Assembly: GCA_022457155.1 (NCBI GenBank) | Contig: JAJGOT010000942.1 | Span: 40,001-104,000, forward strand | Source of the DNA: Cladopsammia gracilis | Lineage: Eukaryota; Cnidaria; Anthozoa; Scleractinia; Dendrophylliidae | Length of the DNA: 64,000 nucleotides | Direction: 5' to 3' | Shown: positions 1 through 11,561 of the stretch, one piece after another | Numbering within the stretch: the stretch's first letter is position 1 | How the letters are laid out: each line of letters starts with the position of its first letter | Program-made: the position numbers and the translations under genes | Notes under the pieces: model-generated | Told to the model about the DNA's origin: nothing | The model's database searches: none | Seen by the model: the letters and a program-made list of their open reading frames with translations, nothing else

Positions 1-131
1 TTTATAACCAAAAATTGTATAACATATAAATATATACACGTAATGACAACCCATCATATACATACTTATAAAAGATTTCAATCGATTTATGTACAATCAA
101 ACGAAGCACAAAGCTAAAAAAACACTTTTGC

Positions 132-2561
132 ATGTATTGTCTTCAATGCTTCAGCTCTAAACAAGTACTTCTTCATCACAAAGAAATCTGCATTTCAATG
201 AATGGTGAGCAAGCTGTTAAAATGCCTGAAAAAGGCGATAAAGTCATGTTCAAAAACTATCATAAGCAGCTTCAAGTCCCATTCGTTATTTATGCCGATT
301 TTGAAGCCATCACAGAAAAAATACATGGTTGCAAGCCAAATGATGATCAATCATATACAGAAGCATATCAAAAGCATACCGACAATGGGTATGGATATAA
401 AGTCGTTTGTTGTTATGATGAAAAATATAGTAAACCAGTACAGATCTATAGAGGTGAAAATGATGTTTATAAATTCATGGAAGCTATGTTAGATGAGGTT
501 AAATATTGTCGTTAGATGAATAAAAATATTTTAACAAACAATCGAGAATGACAAAAGAAGACGAGGAAAGCTTCCAAAAAGCTGATGAATGTCATATTTG
601 TGAGAAAAAATATATTAAAACTGATGTAAGAGTTAGAGACCATTGTCATATAAATGGAAAATACAGAGGATCAGCTCACCAAGATTGTAATCTTAACTTT
701 CAATCAACTGATAAGATACCTGTAATATTCCACAATCTTAGGGGTTATGACTGTCATTAAAATATAGGTGAAATAGCAAAAAATCACACTTTCACAAATA
801 AGAAAGGAGAAGAACAACAGATGAATATCAATTGCATACCAAATAACATGGAGAGATATATGGCTTTTATGCTTGGTAACCATCTAATCTTCATTGACAG
901 CTTTCAATTCATGAGCTCTAGTCTCGACAAATTAGTCAGCAATCTCCCTGATCAAGCATTTAAATACACATCAAAAGCCTTTAAAAATGAACAATTCCAG
1001 CTTATGAAACAAAAAGGAGTATACCCATATGATTTTATGGATTCATTTGATAAATTCAATAAAACAGAATAACAAAAAAAAGATGAGTTTTACAGCATTC
1101 TAAATGATGACCATATCACAGATGAAGATTATAAACATGCTCAAAATGTTTGGGATGTATTTAAGCTCAAAACAATGGGAGAATACCACAACCTGTACCT
1201 CAAATCCGACATCCTTCTATAAGCTGATGTATTCGAGAATTTCAGAAAGACCTGCCAACAATACTATAAACTTGACCCTTGTCATTATTTTACATCTCCA
1301 GGGTTATCTTGGGATGCTATGCTTAAAATGACCAACATACAATTAGAACTAATGACAGACATAGATATGTTTCAATTCATTGAAAAAGGAATGAGAGGAG
1401 GAATTAGTTATATAGCAAACCGATATGGCAAAGCAAATAACAAATACATGAAAACATACGATGATAGGGCGCCCTTAAAGTATATCATGTATCTTTATGC
1501 TAACAATCTGTATGGTTGGGCTATGAGCCTGTATTTACCAATTGATAGATTTAAATTGATGACAGAAAAACAGATTGATAAGTTGGACTTAGCTAAATAC
1601 ACTGAAAATAGTAAGAAGGGATTGATACTAGAAGTTGATCTTGAGTATCCTGAAGAGCTTCACGACTTGCATAATGACTATCCACTTGCTGCTGAAAAGG
1701 TTAAAGTCACAAGAGATATGCTATCACCATATTGTCAAAAAATAGCGGATAAATACAAAATATCAACAGGGCTTGTGTATAAACTGATTCCAACCTTAAG
1801 CAGCAAAAATAAATACGTTCTTTACTACAGAAATCTACAGTTGTATTCAGATTTAGGATTAAAATTAACGAAAGTACATCGATCATTAGAATTCAATCAA
1901 TCTCCTTGGTTAAAAACAGTCCATTGATTTTAACACAAATAAGAGAACCCAAGCGAAGAACAGTTTTGAAAAAGACTTATTCAAACTCATGAACAACAGT
2001 GTCTTCGGTAAAACAATGGAGAATATTAGAAAGCGAGTAGATGTCAGACTGGTTACAGATGAGAAAAAAAACTATTGAAAATAGCTTCAAAACCTACTTA
2101 TGTGAGCAGTAAAATATTCAACGAAAATCTAGTAGCTGTACATAAGATCAAAGAAACACTAACCTTAAACAGGTCGGAATATGTGGGTATATGTATCTTA
2201 GATCTTAGCAAAACGCTAATGTTTGATTACAATTACATTAAGCGAAAATATGGTGACAAAGCTAAATTATTATTCACAGACACCGACTCATTAAAATACG
2301 AAATCGAAGCTAATGATGTGTATCGAGACTTTTGGAATAATAAAGATAAATTCGACAACAGTGATTATCCAGAAGATAGTCAATATTTTGATAAAACAAA
2401 TAAAAAAGTCATCGGGAAATTCAAAGACGAAGCAGCTGGAATACCAATCACTGAATTCGTCGGTTTGCGATCTAAGATGTATCATATATCAAAGACAATA
2501 ACACGAACAACAAAACCGCTAAAGGAGTAAAGAAAAACGTAATCAAAAAAGATATCAAACA
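132..2561 (+). pseudogene. Decayed B-family DNA polymerase of a Polinton/Maverick-like element, 5' and central part
   Basis: Seen: coding blocks in order. 132-515 opens with a Cys/His-rich motif (YCLQC...HH) and has the exonuclease motif YADFEAI. 548-760 has a CHIC...RDHCH...C zinc block of endonuclease VII type. 821-1927 contains the palm. 1923-2078 (another frame) holds LMNNSVFGKTMEN. 2075-2530 has polymerase motif C, FTDTDSL. This order is known for protein-primed family B polymerases of Polintons and linear plasmids. The gene is dead: in-frame stops at 758, 1070 and 1220, frame changes near 520, 1920, 2070 and 2500, and in palm motif A the usual Asp is Tyr (MYLYANNLYG near 1490-1520). The reading continues at 4097 after an inserted element. 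No capsid or integrase gene is in the window; the rest of the element may lie to the left. Confidence 0.85.
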
Positions 2562-2817
2562 TATGGGGCGCCAAATGTGACAAAAAAGATCATTCTCCTT
2601 GTGATAAATCGTTCCTTGATATATATATTACAACTTGTTATAAATACATTATTTCGTTTGATATATACATCACAACTCGTGATAAATACATTATTTTGTT
2701 TGATATATAGGTCACAACTTGTGATATATAATGTTCACTCGTGATATAGATTATGATTTTCAAGCCCGTGATATAGATAACTCAATGTCCGTGATATATG
2801 TTATAAAAGAAGACTGG
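2562..2817 (+). repeat. Left ~256-bp terminal inverted repeat
   Basis: Near-identical inverted partner of 3838-4096. Inside, a motif of the type GTGATAAATACATTAT...TTTGATATATA recurs several times, so the terminus is itself built of degenerate subterminal repeats. The arms differ mainly by a few bases and a short TA-repeat length change, so the element looks young relative to the polymerase it broke. Confidence 0.85.
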
Positions 2818-3401
2818 GCCGGGCGCGGGATTCTGAGCGTGCGCAAAACTTTTTTACGATCGAAGGCGCGGGAAATTCTTGAATGCGTGATCGTGAACGA
2901 GCTTTACCGTTTATAGTTTCTCTAGAATGGCGACAGATCGATCAAGAATGGTGTAATAAAGAGTGACAGGCCTACACGACTCCCTCGCGAGTGTTTTAGC
3001 CATTTCATAGTTAAGCTCGCAAAATGATGCTTCATGTATTTGTAGCGGGTATATGGAGATTTCGAGGTGACTGAATTAAAAGCCTTTTAAACTCGCTAAG
3101 TGATACAGACTTTAGTCTCGAGGTCATTTGTGTTTTTAAGCTGTCTGCCAGTTTTGACCTCTTTGTCGGGACGTCGGTTTAATAGCGATGTTCTTATTAT
3201 GCCATCGTGGCATTTGTTAGAATAACTCTGTTGTGAAACCTTTTAACATTGCATGTAGGCTTTGAACAAGTTTCGATTTGGAGGTCATTTTGAAATTATG
3301 CTGTATTCTCGGCGGTTTTCTTCAACTCTGGTTTCTTCAACTCGGCGGCTTTCTTCAACTTGGCGGCTTTCTTCCGTTCTGGAGCTCTGTTCAATCGGCG
3401 G

Positions 3402-3809
3402 CTAAGTCTTTAGTTTTGTTTGACCTATTGCTGTGCTCATGTAGCCATTTTCTAGTAGAAGACGATATCGTGGCTTTCCTCTGTCGCCACTTTCTTCTTT
3501 TGGACAAGAAAAACGCAGCTGGGAAGAGGCATTTCCATATCTCATCCACAGATCATCATAACGTTGAGGCCAAAAATGCAGTTCGGTAATCAAAGTATTG
3601 AGATCGTTCTTTAGCTGGTCATCAACGCAACGTTGGTAGAGTATATTCAGCAGCAAGAGACTGTCTTCTAAACGTCGCTGGATGAATTCGATTACATTGA
3701 CATTATTACAAAACATTTGGCGACGAGCTTCTGCTATTTGGCTGGGTATATTGTGGAGAAACTTCAGCGGCCGCCATATTTGCCTCATTTCTACCAGGCA
3801 TCCACTCAT
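3402..3809 (-). pseudogene. Gene fragment inside the TIR element, resembling an integrase-type transposon ORF N-terminus
   Basis: A 135-residue open frame with block LHFWPQRYDDLWMRYGNA followed by LRFSCPKEESGDRGKPRY. From memory, this block precedes a helix-turn-helix and an integrase-core (DDE) domain in multicopy cnidarian and fish proteins; here those domains are missing and the frame ends shortly after GKPRY. I infer a captured or internally deleted remnant, not a working transposase. A forward frame overlapping it (3278-3589) is low-complexity and judged spurious. A profile search of the 135 residues would settle the family. Confidence 0.45.
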
Positions 3810-3837
3810 CCTCGTTTCCAGGACCTCCCAAGTGGTA

Positions 3838-4096
3838 CCCAGTCTTCTTTTATAACATATATCACGGACATTGAGTAATCTATATCACGGGCTTGAAAAT
3901 CATAATCTATATCACGAGTGAACATTATATATCACAAGTTGTGACCTATATATCAAACAAAATAATGTATTTATCACGAGTTGTGATATATATATATCAA
4001 ACGAAATAATGTATTTATAACGAGTTGTAATATATATATCAAGGAACGATTTATCACAAGGAGAATGATCTTTTTTGTCACATTTGGCGCCCCATA
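3838..4096 (-). repeat. Right ~259-bp terminal inverted repeat
   Basis: Reverse complement of 2562-2817, ending GGCGCCCCATA at 4096 next to the right CAAACA target duplication. Confidence 0.85.
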
Positions 4097-4293
4097 CAAA
4101 CATAGAGACTACAAAAATACCTTGTTCAACAGCCAACAAATGTATCATAACATGAAATCAATTCGAAGTGATTTACATCAACTCACCAGCTATGAGCTAA
4201 ACGAAGTATCATTGCCATTACATGTTTTGATGATAAAAAATATATTCATGAGAATGGTGTAACGAGTTATGCTTACGGTCTCTATAAAATAGC
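4097..4293 (+). pseudogene. C-terminal end of the interrupted polymerase B pseudogene
   Basis: The frame resumes after the insertion with HRDYKNTLFN and then HQLTSYELNEVSL. A frame change near 4225 gives the conserved tail FDDKKYIHENGVTSYAYG. It stops near 4291. This is the normal C-terminal end of cnidarian Polinton-like polymerases (recalled family knowledge), so the original gene would have run from before 132 to about 4293 without the 1.5-kb insert. Confidence 0.75.
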
Positions 4294-5103
4294 CTGAGAA
4301 ATAATACATAAAGCTTCCAATGAATATAATTATGTAATCAAACGGTTGTATGATTATTTCGGCTTACGCGTAAGTCGCAAAAAAATCATACGACAGTCTC
4401 GTGATCTGAAACAATAGCTATAGTGATGACTCATTTCTTAGGTGGTTTCCCTGTTTTTTTTTTCGAGAATGTCACGCTATGGTGATTTTTCCTGTTTCCA
4501 TTTTATGAATATTTAAACGCATTTCAATTTTGAAAAACATATAGTTTCTTTTCGACTATTTCACGCAATGAGCCCATTCAGAGATACTATTTTTAAATGC
4601 ACCATATGAATATAAAAAATGAATTCCATATAGTTTTCCATTAATTTTCCATTTAATATTTCCCAGCCGAAGTATCCAGCACTTGTTTCCACTTGATTTT
4701 CTATTTGGTACCATATAGTCTTTTTTAACAATATGGAATCAAAATAGGCATCACTTGAGATCCATCAGCTGAAACCAGTACTTGATAAACAGCATTTGTG
4801 ATCAGTTTGCGTAACCATAACTTCTGATTGGTTAAAATTGTAAGGTGCACTTCACAATCTCTGATTGGTTGAAATGTAATTCTTGGAAAAAGAAACAGAT
4901 GAAAATAATTCTTGGAATCTGACCTTGGGTTTAACAGTTAGATTTCAGAATTTGGATTCAGCGGTTAAGAATCTGGTTTTGAAACCAGTACTAGATAAAA
5001 AGCGCTGGTATCAGAAATTGGCGCAATATTTTAAAATCCGACTGTTAAACCCAGATTTATAAAAACACCAAATAAAAAGCGCTGGCAGCCCCAAGTACTA
5101 CAC
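4294..5103. other. No gene seen; AT-rich flank of the polymerase relic
   Basis: No convincing frame or terminal repeat. The phrase AAACCAGTACT(T/A)GATAAA occurs near 4775 and 4982 and AAAAAGCGCTGG near 5000 and 5075, hinting at a degenerate internal duplication. Confidence 0.4.
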
Positions 5104-5138
5104 TACTCCTGTAAGTTAATGTTTAACTTACAGGAGTA
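5104..5138. repeat. Perfect 16-bp stem hairpin
   Basis: TACTCCTGTAAGTTAA, a 3-nt loop, then its exact reverse complement. Function unknown; possibly a MITE relic tip. Confidence 0.8.
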
Positions 5139-7196
5139 TATAGGGGTCTAACATGCATTCTTCTTGCATTTTCCGGATTTTTGTTAGCAAAATTTCTCGC
5201 ATTTTTGATAGATTCTATCATAGAACACAAGAGTCGAGTAGCATATTTTTGGAAAGCGGTTTAGCGAGCGCACGTTTGTGGCCTGACAAAGCCATATATT
5301 CATAGATTGATTTAGTTAACTGAGATTTTCGAGAACGTTAGAAGAGAAAGCAATTTATTTGGCCGTATTTTATCAAAAATGCAAGCTCTCGCTATTTCAA
5401 TAATTTCAATACAGTTTTTTCTTGACTCGACCTTCATCTGAAGAAATAAGCGTGTTAAATTTCATATAATATCTGGTACGCTGCCTCGGCGTATATGTTT
5501 TTCAGTTAGGTAACATTCCTACTGTTTATGTCTCTTCTGCATAGCAATGATTTTAAAGGCGTACAATTATGAATTCTATGTTTTTTGGGAACATTTTGTA
5601 GCATGTAGGTCATTGTATCAAGCGTCAAAAAGTGTAACGTAATGTAATCTTATCGTAATCTAATGTAGACTTTGGTCAGATATTTGGCACGCTGGAGGCG
5701 CGCTTGGCTAATATCCTTTACAATGTGTTTTAATGTTTGTCCAGTCTGGTTTGTCAAACTGGTTGCTTCAGGACATTTGCTACTATTTATAGCATTACGT
5801 TCTAAAGAAAGGGAAAAGAGAGTTTGAGGTAAGCAATAACATTTTTGCTGACTGAGAATGTTTGTATGCTGTGCGTTTACAATGAAATTTTGTTTACAAG
5901 AATTCTGCTCCGAAATAACGTGTTTATTGATATCCATGTTATATCGCTAAATGCCACCAAATATACAACTAAACTGGATAAAAGATTCTTAGGAGAAAAA
6001 CAGAAGCAGTAGTTTGGAGAAAAAGTGCGGGAAAAGAAGAATGGAAGTTGATTACGGTTCAGCAATTTTGATTTCGTGGCAGACGGTCAAGAAATATTCA
6101 AAGTTTTGATTCTGGTGGAATTTTGAGTTTTTTAGTCGTAATTTTGTCATTTTAATTCATCTTTTTCTGCGTTCATCACTTTTGGCTATTTTTTCTTCCT
6201 ATTTTCAGATGATAAAGCAAGCTAAAGCAAGCTCCTGGCCATAATCATGAAAACACGATATTTCTGTCGGAACAATGTCCCTTTAAGTTAAAAATGTCCT
6301 CGGTTAATTTACGCCATTTGCAAGTTATTGCGTTTGACGATAGGACGGGCGCAGGGGATTGGGCTGGATGCTATGCGATTTCAGGGTTTGGACGCCATCT
6401 TGGACTGGCTGGCTGGCACAGATGGTCTCGATCTCATGTGATAATTTTTCTCGGCCGCCGGGAACTGGTATTTACAAGTGCAGTGAAATTACTTGAGACG
6501 ACACTTGAGACCATTTTTTTCTGTTTTTGCTCGTGCTTCGTGCTTTCTTCTGCCTTTGCTGATTGATGATTTAATCCCAAAGTCCCTAGATCCTTAGACA
6601 CAATTTTCACCGATCCCGAAAACGCGTTCACTCTAGTCATAAACATGGCCTATAAAGTGACCTTATCTTAACTTTGCATATTTAATAGCCTTACGGAATC
6701 TGATATACTTAATTTCCTACTTGTCAGACAAAATCACTTGATAAGATCAATGAATGAAAATATTGAAATGAACCGATTTGCGACAAACATCAATACTTCT
6801 TCTTTCAGCTGTTGTAACAAACATGTCGAACGCACTCTTTTAATCTGTGATTACTGCTAGTATAAAAGACTGACTAGACAACAATAGGTTTTACGAACCA
6901 GTGCTTTCAATTTCCTTGTAGGTTGACAAACGAATATAGAATTTTTCAATAAGCGTGCTTGTAAACACGATCAGAAACAATTTCACGAACGCTGTTTGTA
7001 AGATGTGAATAAAAGAATTTTACTTTATCAAGGGGACTGGTGTTTAAGTGAGTTATCAGTTTCTTCTCATTCTCGTACAGTATACGGTGCCAGGATTACA
7101 TGTAATTTGCCGGTTGGCCTTTGATTTTTGTTCAATTTTTGTTAATTTTAAGGCTCAAACCTACGCTTGCCAAATAGGCTCAAAATGTCGAACGAT
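5139..7196. other. Intergenic; only weak open frames
   Basis: Two reverse-strand frames start with ATG (5650-5937, 95 codons; 6434-6646, 70 codons, Lys/Ser-rich), and a forward one lies at 6294-6566. None shows a known motif or a convincing splice donor, so none is called as a gene. The rest holds nothing I can name. Confidence 0.35.
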
Positions 7197-7330
7197 ACAA
7201 CAACAACAACAACAACAACTTTATTTCAGTATTCCCATTACTAAATACATGGTATTATCGAACCAATTACAATAAGTAAGGAAATTAAAATTACTTAAAT
7301 TACAATAAAGAAATCTAGAATAAAAATAAA
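7197..7330 (-). repeat. (CAA)n tract with LINE-like 3' tail, reverse orientation
   Basis: About eight CAA units followed by CTTTATTTCAGTATTCCC. Read on the minus strand this is an AAATAAAG-type signal followed by a (TTG)n tail, as at 58257-58372 in forward orientation. Likely a 5'-truncated non-LTR element; no RT coding was recognised next to it. Confidence 0.5.
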
Positions 7331-7686
7331 TTAATAACTTAATTAACTAAATTAAATTTATGTATCAATTGTAAAACAATCACGAGTACTATTGACTGTT
7401 TTGTTCTTGTTTTCATTGCTTGAGTGACAAAAGCAGCAGTTAGCCTGCTAATATGTTGATCAGTATTATTGAAAAGAAATAAAACCTCGTGATAATTCAA
7501 ATTCTTAATAATCTATTTTGTTTAATAATTTTGTCAAAAAAAAGGTATTTCGTAGTTCATCATATAACATACAGTGAAATAAAAAAGTGCATTTCATCTT
7601 CAACTGAATTACGTGTACAGTGGGTGCAAATTCTAACTAAAGGTGTTCAGGAGTTTTAGGGATTGTAATTCGACCATTTTCAATAC

Positions 7687-8282
7687 TTAACCCTCGGAAG
7701 TTCACGCAAACGTATACTCCAACCGTGGTACAAGGGGGGTGTTGCAACACCCCCCCCCCCCCCTTTGGTTTTTGCGATGTTGCAATATATCGGAAATATT
7801 TTACATCTAATAGATAGCCCGCGATGTGCTCCACAAGATAAGGTAAATATTATGGGTTGGGGCGCTTCTGGGGGTCCGTGACATCATCCAAAATGGCCGC
7901 CAAGGTGGCCGCCATCTTGGATTGTACTAAAAATTCAGATTCATCAGAAAAATGCGGAAATTGCAAATATTGTCTGCTAGAGTTGCAAAATAACATACAA
8001 TCAAATATTTGGATGCTTTTGGTAGCATTTTATATGTTTTATCGCTGAAAAAAGTTGGAAAACACGCTTTCTTCTTCAAAAATGGGTTGACCACATGTTA
8101 CTTATGACGTCATATCTCGTTACCATAGCAACCGGTTGTCGCCAAACTTTACCAAAATATGTCTAAAGGATAAATGAACAGCTACTGAAAACGGCATATG
8201 CTAATCTTAAATGGTCTTGAAAATATCGGAGAAAAACCTTAAGGGGGGTGCCCCCCCCCCCTCTTGTACGTCCTAAGGTTAA
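7687..8282. mobile_element. TTAA-flanked MITE with poly-C tracts
   Basis: Both ends are TTAA. The inner ends match imperfectly as inverted repeats: TTAACCCTCGGA on the left against TTAACCTTAGGA on the right, then GTACAAGGGGGG against GTACAAGAGGGGGG. Near the left end there is a 14-C run (7750-7763) preceded by a GGGGGGTGTTGCAACACCCC palindrome; near the right end is another G/C run. An imperfect palindrome around 7886-7922 contains GCCGCCATCTTGG, a YY1-like site. No transposase. TTAA targets are typical of piggyBac and Kolobok elements. Confidence 0.6.
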
Positions 8283-8409
8283 GGTGTGATTCCCTATCCT
8301 GAATTTAGAAATAAGTTTTCTATGTTCGGGATTTTTGATATGGTTAATAAAATCGGAGTATTTCGTTTCACTTTTAAAGATCGAATAAAATTTAATTTTT
8401 TTATTTGCG

Positions 8410-8957
8410 TTAAGGTTACAGTGTACCTTCGGGGGTGTCTCCAGTATAACAGCTGTAGCGTCTTAAGATTACACTTAATATACCTAAATTATTAAAGCTT
8501 ATAGAGCTGGCTATCTGAATATGGAAACCATTTGGTAATAAAATGAATTGTCGAATTTTTTTACGACGTCTGAATTCGAACGTCCGAATCACCTTTAAAA
8601 CGCTATAATTCAAAGCGATTATTGTATTTTGCTAATTTGATTTGTTCTCGGGTTTCCGGACACGAAGCGATAAAAAACGTGTTGGCGATTTCCCATATTC
8701 AATTGCTGTGAAAGGTTACAGAATATTTTCGAAAAAGGGAGAAAAAAATGAGAATGGTCGCACGGAAATGGCTCTTGACGAAAAAGTCTTCGGAAATAAG
8801 AAATTCGCCGAAATGTTTTTGTTGATTATATGTTAGCCTAGCTTCTGTCCAAATTTGAGGAAAATTTTTTTTGAATGAAAGTTCATTCTGTAAACGTTAT
8901 TTTGACGCCAAAAAAAATTCAATAAATTTTCGATCCGAAGGTACTCTGTAACCTTAA
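8410..8957. mobile_element. TTAA-flanked MITE, ~540 bp
   Basis: TTAA at 8410-8413 and 8954-8957. TIR GGTTACAGTGTACCTTCGG on the left against GGTTACAGAGTACCTTCGG (reverse complement of the right end), one mismatch in 19. The interior is AT-rich without coding capacity; open frames crossing it are chance. Piggybac- or Kolobok-like by target site only. Confidence 0.75.
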
Positions 8958-9435
8958 TTAGATTGAGATGGTGATTTTTTTTAGACGTGTAAAAATGTTC
9001 TGTTTTGCTTTTGACAAGAAACAAGATGGGTTGCTTAAGTTTATCGCAGTCTTCTCAATATTAAAGTTTGTACGGAAAGAATCAATCTTACTAATCAAAC
9101 CTGTTTTATTTTCTTGAGCCATATCATTAGAAATGATTAAATAGAGTTTTGCAATACTGTCATTAGGTTGATTATCCAGGTCAAACAAACCAGTGTCAAA
9201 CAGTTAGGTTTCGGTGAGGTTCGGGGTTTTGGTTCATTTTCGTTTTTTAGTTTTTTAGGCCTCATTTTGGTTCATTTTGATCAGATGATTCGTGCCCGGT
9301 TTAGTCTCTGCTTAAAGAGATAATTGTGTGGTACGGATAGTCCCAGTCAGATTTTTCCTATCGATGGTTTTAATATATCTGGTATTCGAATCTGTGAAAT
9401 GGCTTATTTACACTTCATAAGCTCTTTAAATATAG
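8958..9435. other. No feature recognised
   Basis: AT-rich sequence with a T-rich GGTTTTGGTTCATTTT stretch near 9220-9275; no supported gene or repeat boundary. Confidence 0.4.
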
Positions 9436-9960
9436 TAGTATAAAAAGGGGCAGGGCAAACACGACTCCCACTAGTCGCAAGAAGTATTTAAAAGCTTTTA
9501 AAATAGCTTTCCCAAGTAGGTTTACGAGGTATTTGTCCCTTGCTTTTGATCACTGTTAGGATGCGACAAGTCGCAATTATCTATCAACTTTGCTCGATAA
9601 TATTGACCCATTGATGTTTGGATAATTTCTCTAATGACAGGATCCCGGAGGATTGCATGCCATATCCATGATTACAATTATTTTATTTCTTTATGTATTC
9701 GCTGCACTGTCCTGGCATATATCAGGGTTTCTTTGGCTCAGACTCGTGTTGCAAAATAAATGGCAATCGGCTGAAGTCTATGTTACCGCTGTGGAAATAT
9801 TAGGATCAGTAAACAGGGGGTGATTAAGTGTCCACAGCCTGCGGTGTGCAAAACTTGTGAGAAAGTGTTTCTTGATCACGGATGTAAGTGTCTATTAAAG
9901 ATCCAAGAATGAAAATGCAATCATGTTCAGGAGTAATAAGCTCCTGTCATGTTCCTATAT
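9436..9960 (+). repeat. Degenerate copy of a TATA-led leader sequence, first of two
   Basis: Begins GTATAAAAAGGGGCAG and CAAACACGACTCCCACTAGTC, then GGGTTTCTTTGGCTCAGA and CGTGTTGCAA. The same blocks in the same order occur from 10527. A shorter relative of the TAAA...GACAGGCC...CACGACTCCC phrase is also inside the TIR element near 2950. It looks like the promoter/leader of a mobile gene; the coding part that follows is broken. Confidence 0.5.
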
Positions 9961-10526
9961 TGGAATCGCGACTTCTTGCAGTTTGTTTTAGCTCTTTAGT
10001 TTATTCTGTTGTTGAGTAGTGACTTGGAGCTAGACAAAACGTCCGGTGTCTTATCATGGCATTACGATCACTGCATCCAATAGTATATCCTCTGTACGCG
10101 AAGAACAGCTTCACTTGTAGAGTTGTACCAATGTATCTCGAATTCATTGAGACATACACGAGACTACACTACATATCTTTTGTACAACAAGCGTGTAATT
10201 CTCGTGAAGCAATGTTGCGCTCCGTGCGTTCCATAATAATGGAGTAATTCCATAATAATGGAGTAAAAGGAGTAATGGAGTAAATAAAAAAAAACCCACC
10301 CGGTTATAGGCCCATCAGTAAGAAAACATTACTCCGGTTATACCCATTAATTCCTTTCTCAATTCCTCCACAGAAATTCTTTACAAATGTTTACGCCAAA
10401 ATGAAATTAACTGAAAGAACGCTTCTTTATAACAATACTTTTTAAAACCCTTACGAAGTTACATAAGCCCAGGGCTTATAAGCAGCATTTTACGGTATGG
10501 TCTCTGTAAAAAATAATGACAAAGAA

Positions 10527-10740
10527 GTATAAAAAGAGACAGGCCAAACACGACTCCCACTAGTCTCAAAATGTATTAAGTAGCCTTTAGAATAGTTTTC
10601 CAGAGTAGACCTACGAGATATAAATTTTGTCCCGTTAGATAACCATTAGGCATATATTAGGGTTTCTTTGGCTCAGAGTCGTGTTGCAAGATAAATATAA
10701 GTTTATGTTATCGCTATGAAAATGTTAGGATCAGTAAATT
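10527..10740 (+). repeat. Second copy of the TATA-led leader
   Basis: GTATAAAAAGAGACAG, then CCAAACACGACTCCCACTAG and, after ~140 bp, TTAGGGTTTCTTTGGCTCAG and CGTGTTGCAA. TATAAAAA at the same offset in both copies suggests a core promoter for the decayed gene downstream. Confidence 0.5.
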
Positions 10741-10754
10741 TCTTAGTTCGTGAT

Positions 10755-11460
10755 ATAGTGTCTAAGTCTGCGACGTGCAAGGCTTGTGAAAGAGTGTTTC
10801 TTCGTCACACTGAGATGTATAAGTGTCTAAGATCCAAGAATGAAAATGCCAAAGACGACCACGACAGCTCTAGCATCTATGTTTAGCTCATTTCTGTTCT
10901 TGGTATAACTGTTTGTTAACAGTGACATTCAAACAAAAGTTAAGATGAGGGGATGAATACTGGGTAAGTTTACAAGAAAACATGTTATATTCGAAAGAAA
11001 AGAAAGGAGAACTCCTAGAAAAAGCTATGGGAAATCCTGAAAATTAGGAACGTGATCAGTTAGATACTAAAGCTCTGTCTGCTCAACATAGCAATGAGCA
11101 GGATATAAGTGAAGAAACACAATACAGTGAACTGTTTGGTTGTTTTAACCCATGTTTAGATAACAATAACCAAGGGAACAATCTTTTAAGTAATGCTGGA
11201 TTTTTTTACAGCAAATGATAATGAAAAGCTGGTAATTAATCGTATGGATGATAACAGTTATAGAGAACTTGTTCAATCTTTGAACAGAGAACAAATGGAT
11301 CTTTTTTTACCATATGTTACTCTCTGTTAAGTAGTGGCCAGGTGAAAATCCAGACGAGTTGAAAGTAGTGAAACTTGCTCCAGACACAAGACAAGAGGAC
11401 TGCATAACCATTACAATTGTCAAAAGAGAAATTGAACTCAAGAAACCACGCACTCTAACC
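10755..11460 (+). pseudogene. Decayed PIF1-like helicase of a mobile element
   Basis: Seen: a Cys/His stretch CKACERVFLRH...C at about 10777-10850 ends in a stop. Further on (11244-11318) comes MDDNSYRELVQSLNREQMDL and after a gap GENPDELKVVKLAP (11341-11385). Known: PIF1 helicases in animal Helitron-like and Polinton-like elements have YRxLVQSLNxxQ just before Walker A, and a KVLxLAPTGKAA block after it. Inference: the ~60-70 residues with the Walker A loop have been deleted and the rest is broken by stops. A related but poorer Cys/His stretch follows the first leader copy near 9846-9930. Confidence 0.5.
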
Positions 11461-11561
11461 TAAATGTCCAATCGCAACATCAAAAACAATATTCGGACAT
11501 AATATGACAGCATTGCATGATGGGGAAAAACTTACAGGAGATAGCCCGAAGGGCACTTTGA

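Larger units (their letters stand above)
2562..4096. mobile_element. 1,535-bp non-autonomous DNA transposon with long TIRs, inserted in the polymerase pseudogene
   Basis: Seen: the element starts TATGGGGCGCCAAATGTGAC and ends with its reverse complement. It is flanked by the direct repeat CAAACA (2556-2561 and 4097-4102). Removing it plus one repeat joins the polymerase reading frame cleanly (AAA CAT AGA GAC), so the insertion point is proven by the interrupted gene. If the T is counted as target, the duplication becomes 7 bp. The interior has a CpG-richer stretch, a reverse-strand open frame (3402-3809) and short TTCTTCAACT-type tandem repeats (3310-3385). No complete transposase is present. 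The superfamily is not clear: 6-7-bp target duplications with long AT-rich subterminal repeats fit no family I can name with confidence. Confidence 0.85.

Noticed and set aside
5104..5138. Rho-independent terminator
   Set aside because: The sequence is animal nuclear DNA; a hairpin without context has no terminator meaning here.
7857..8048. 63-codon frame starting near the YY1-like palindrome
   Set aside because: Lies inside a non-coding MITE, no conservation evidence.
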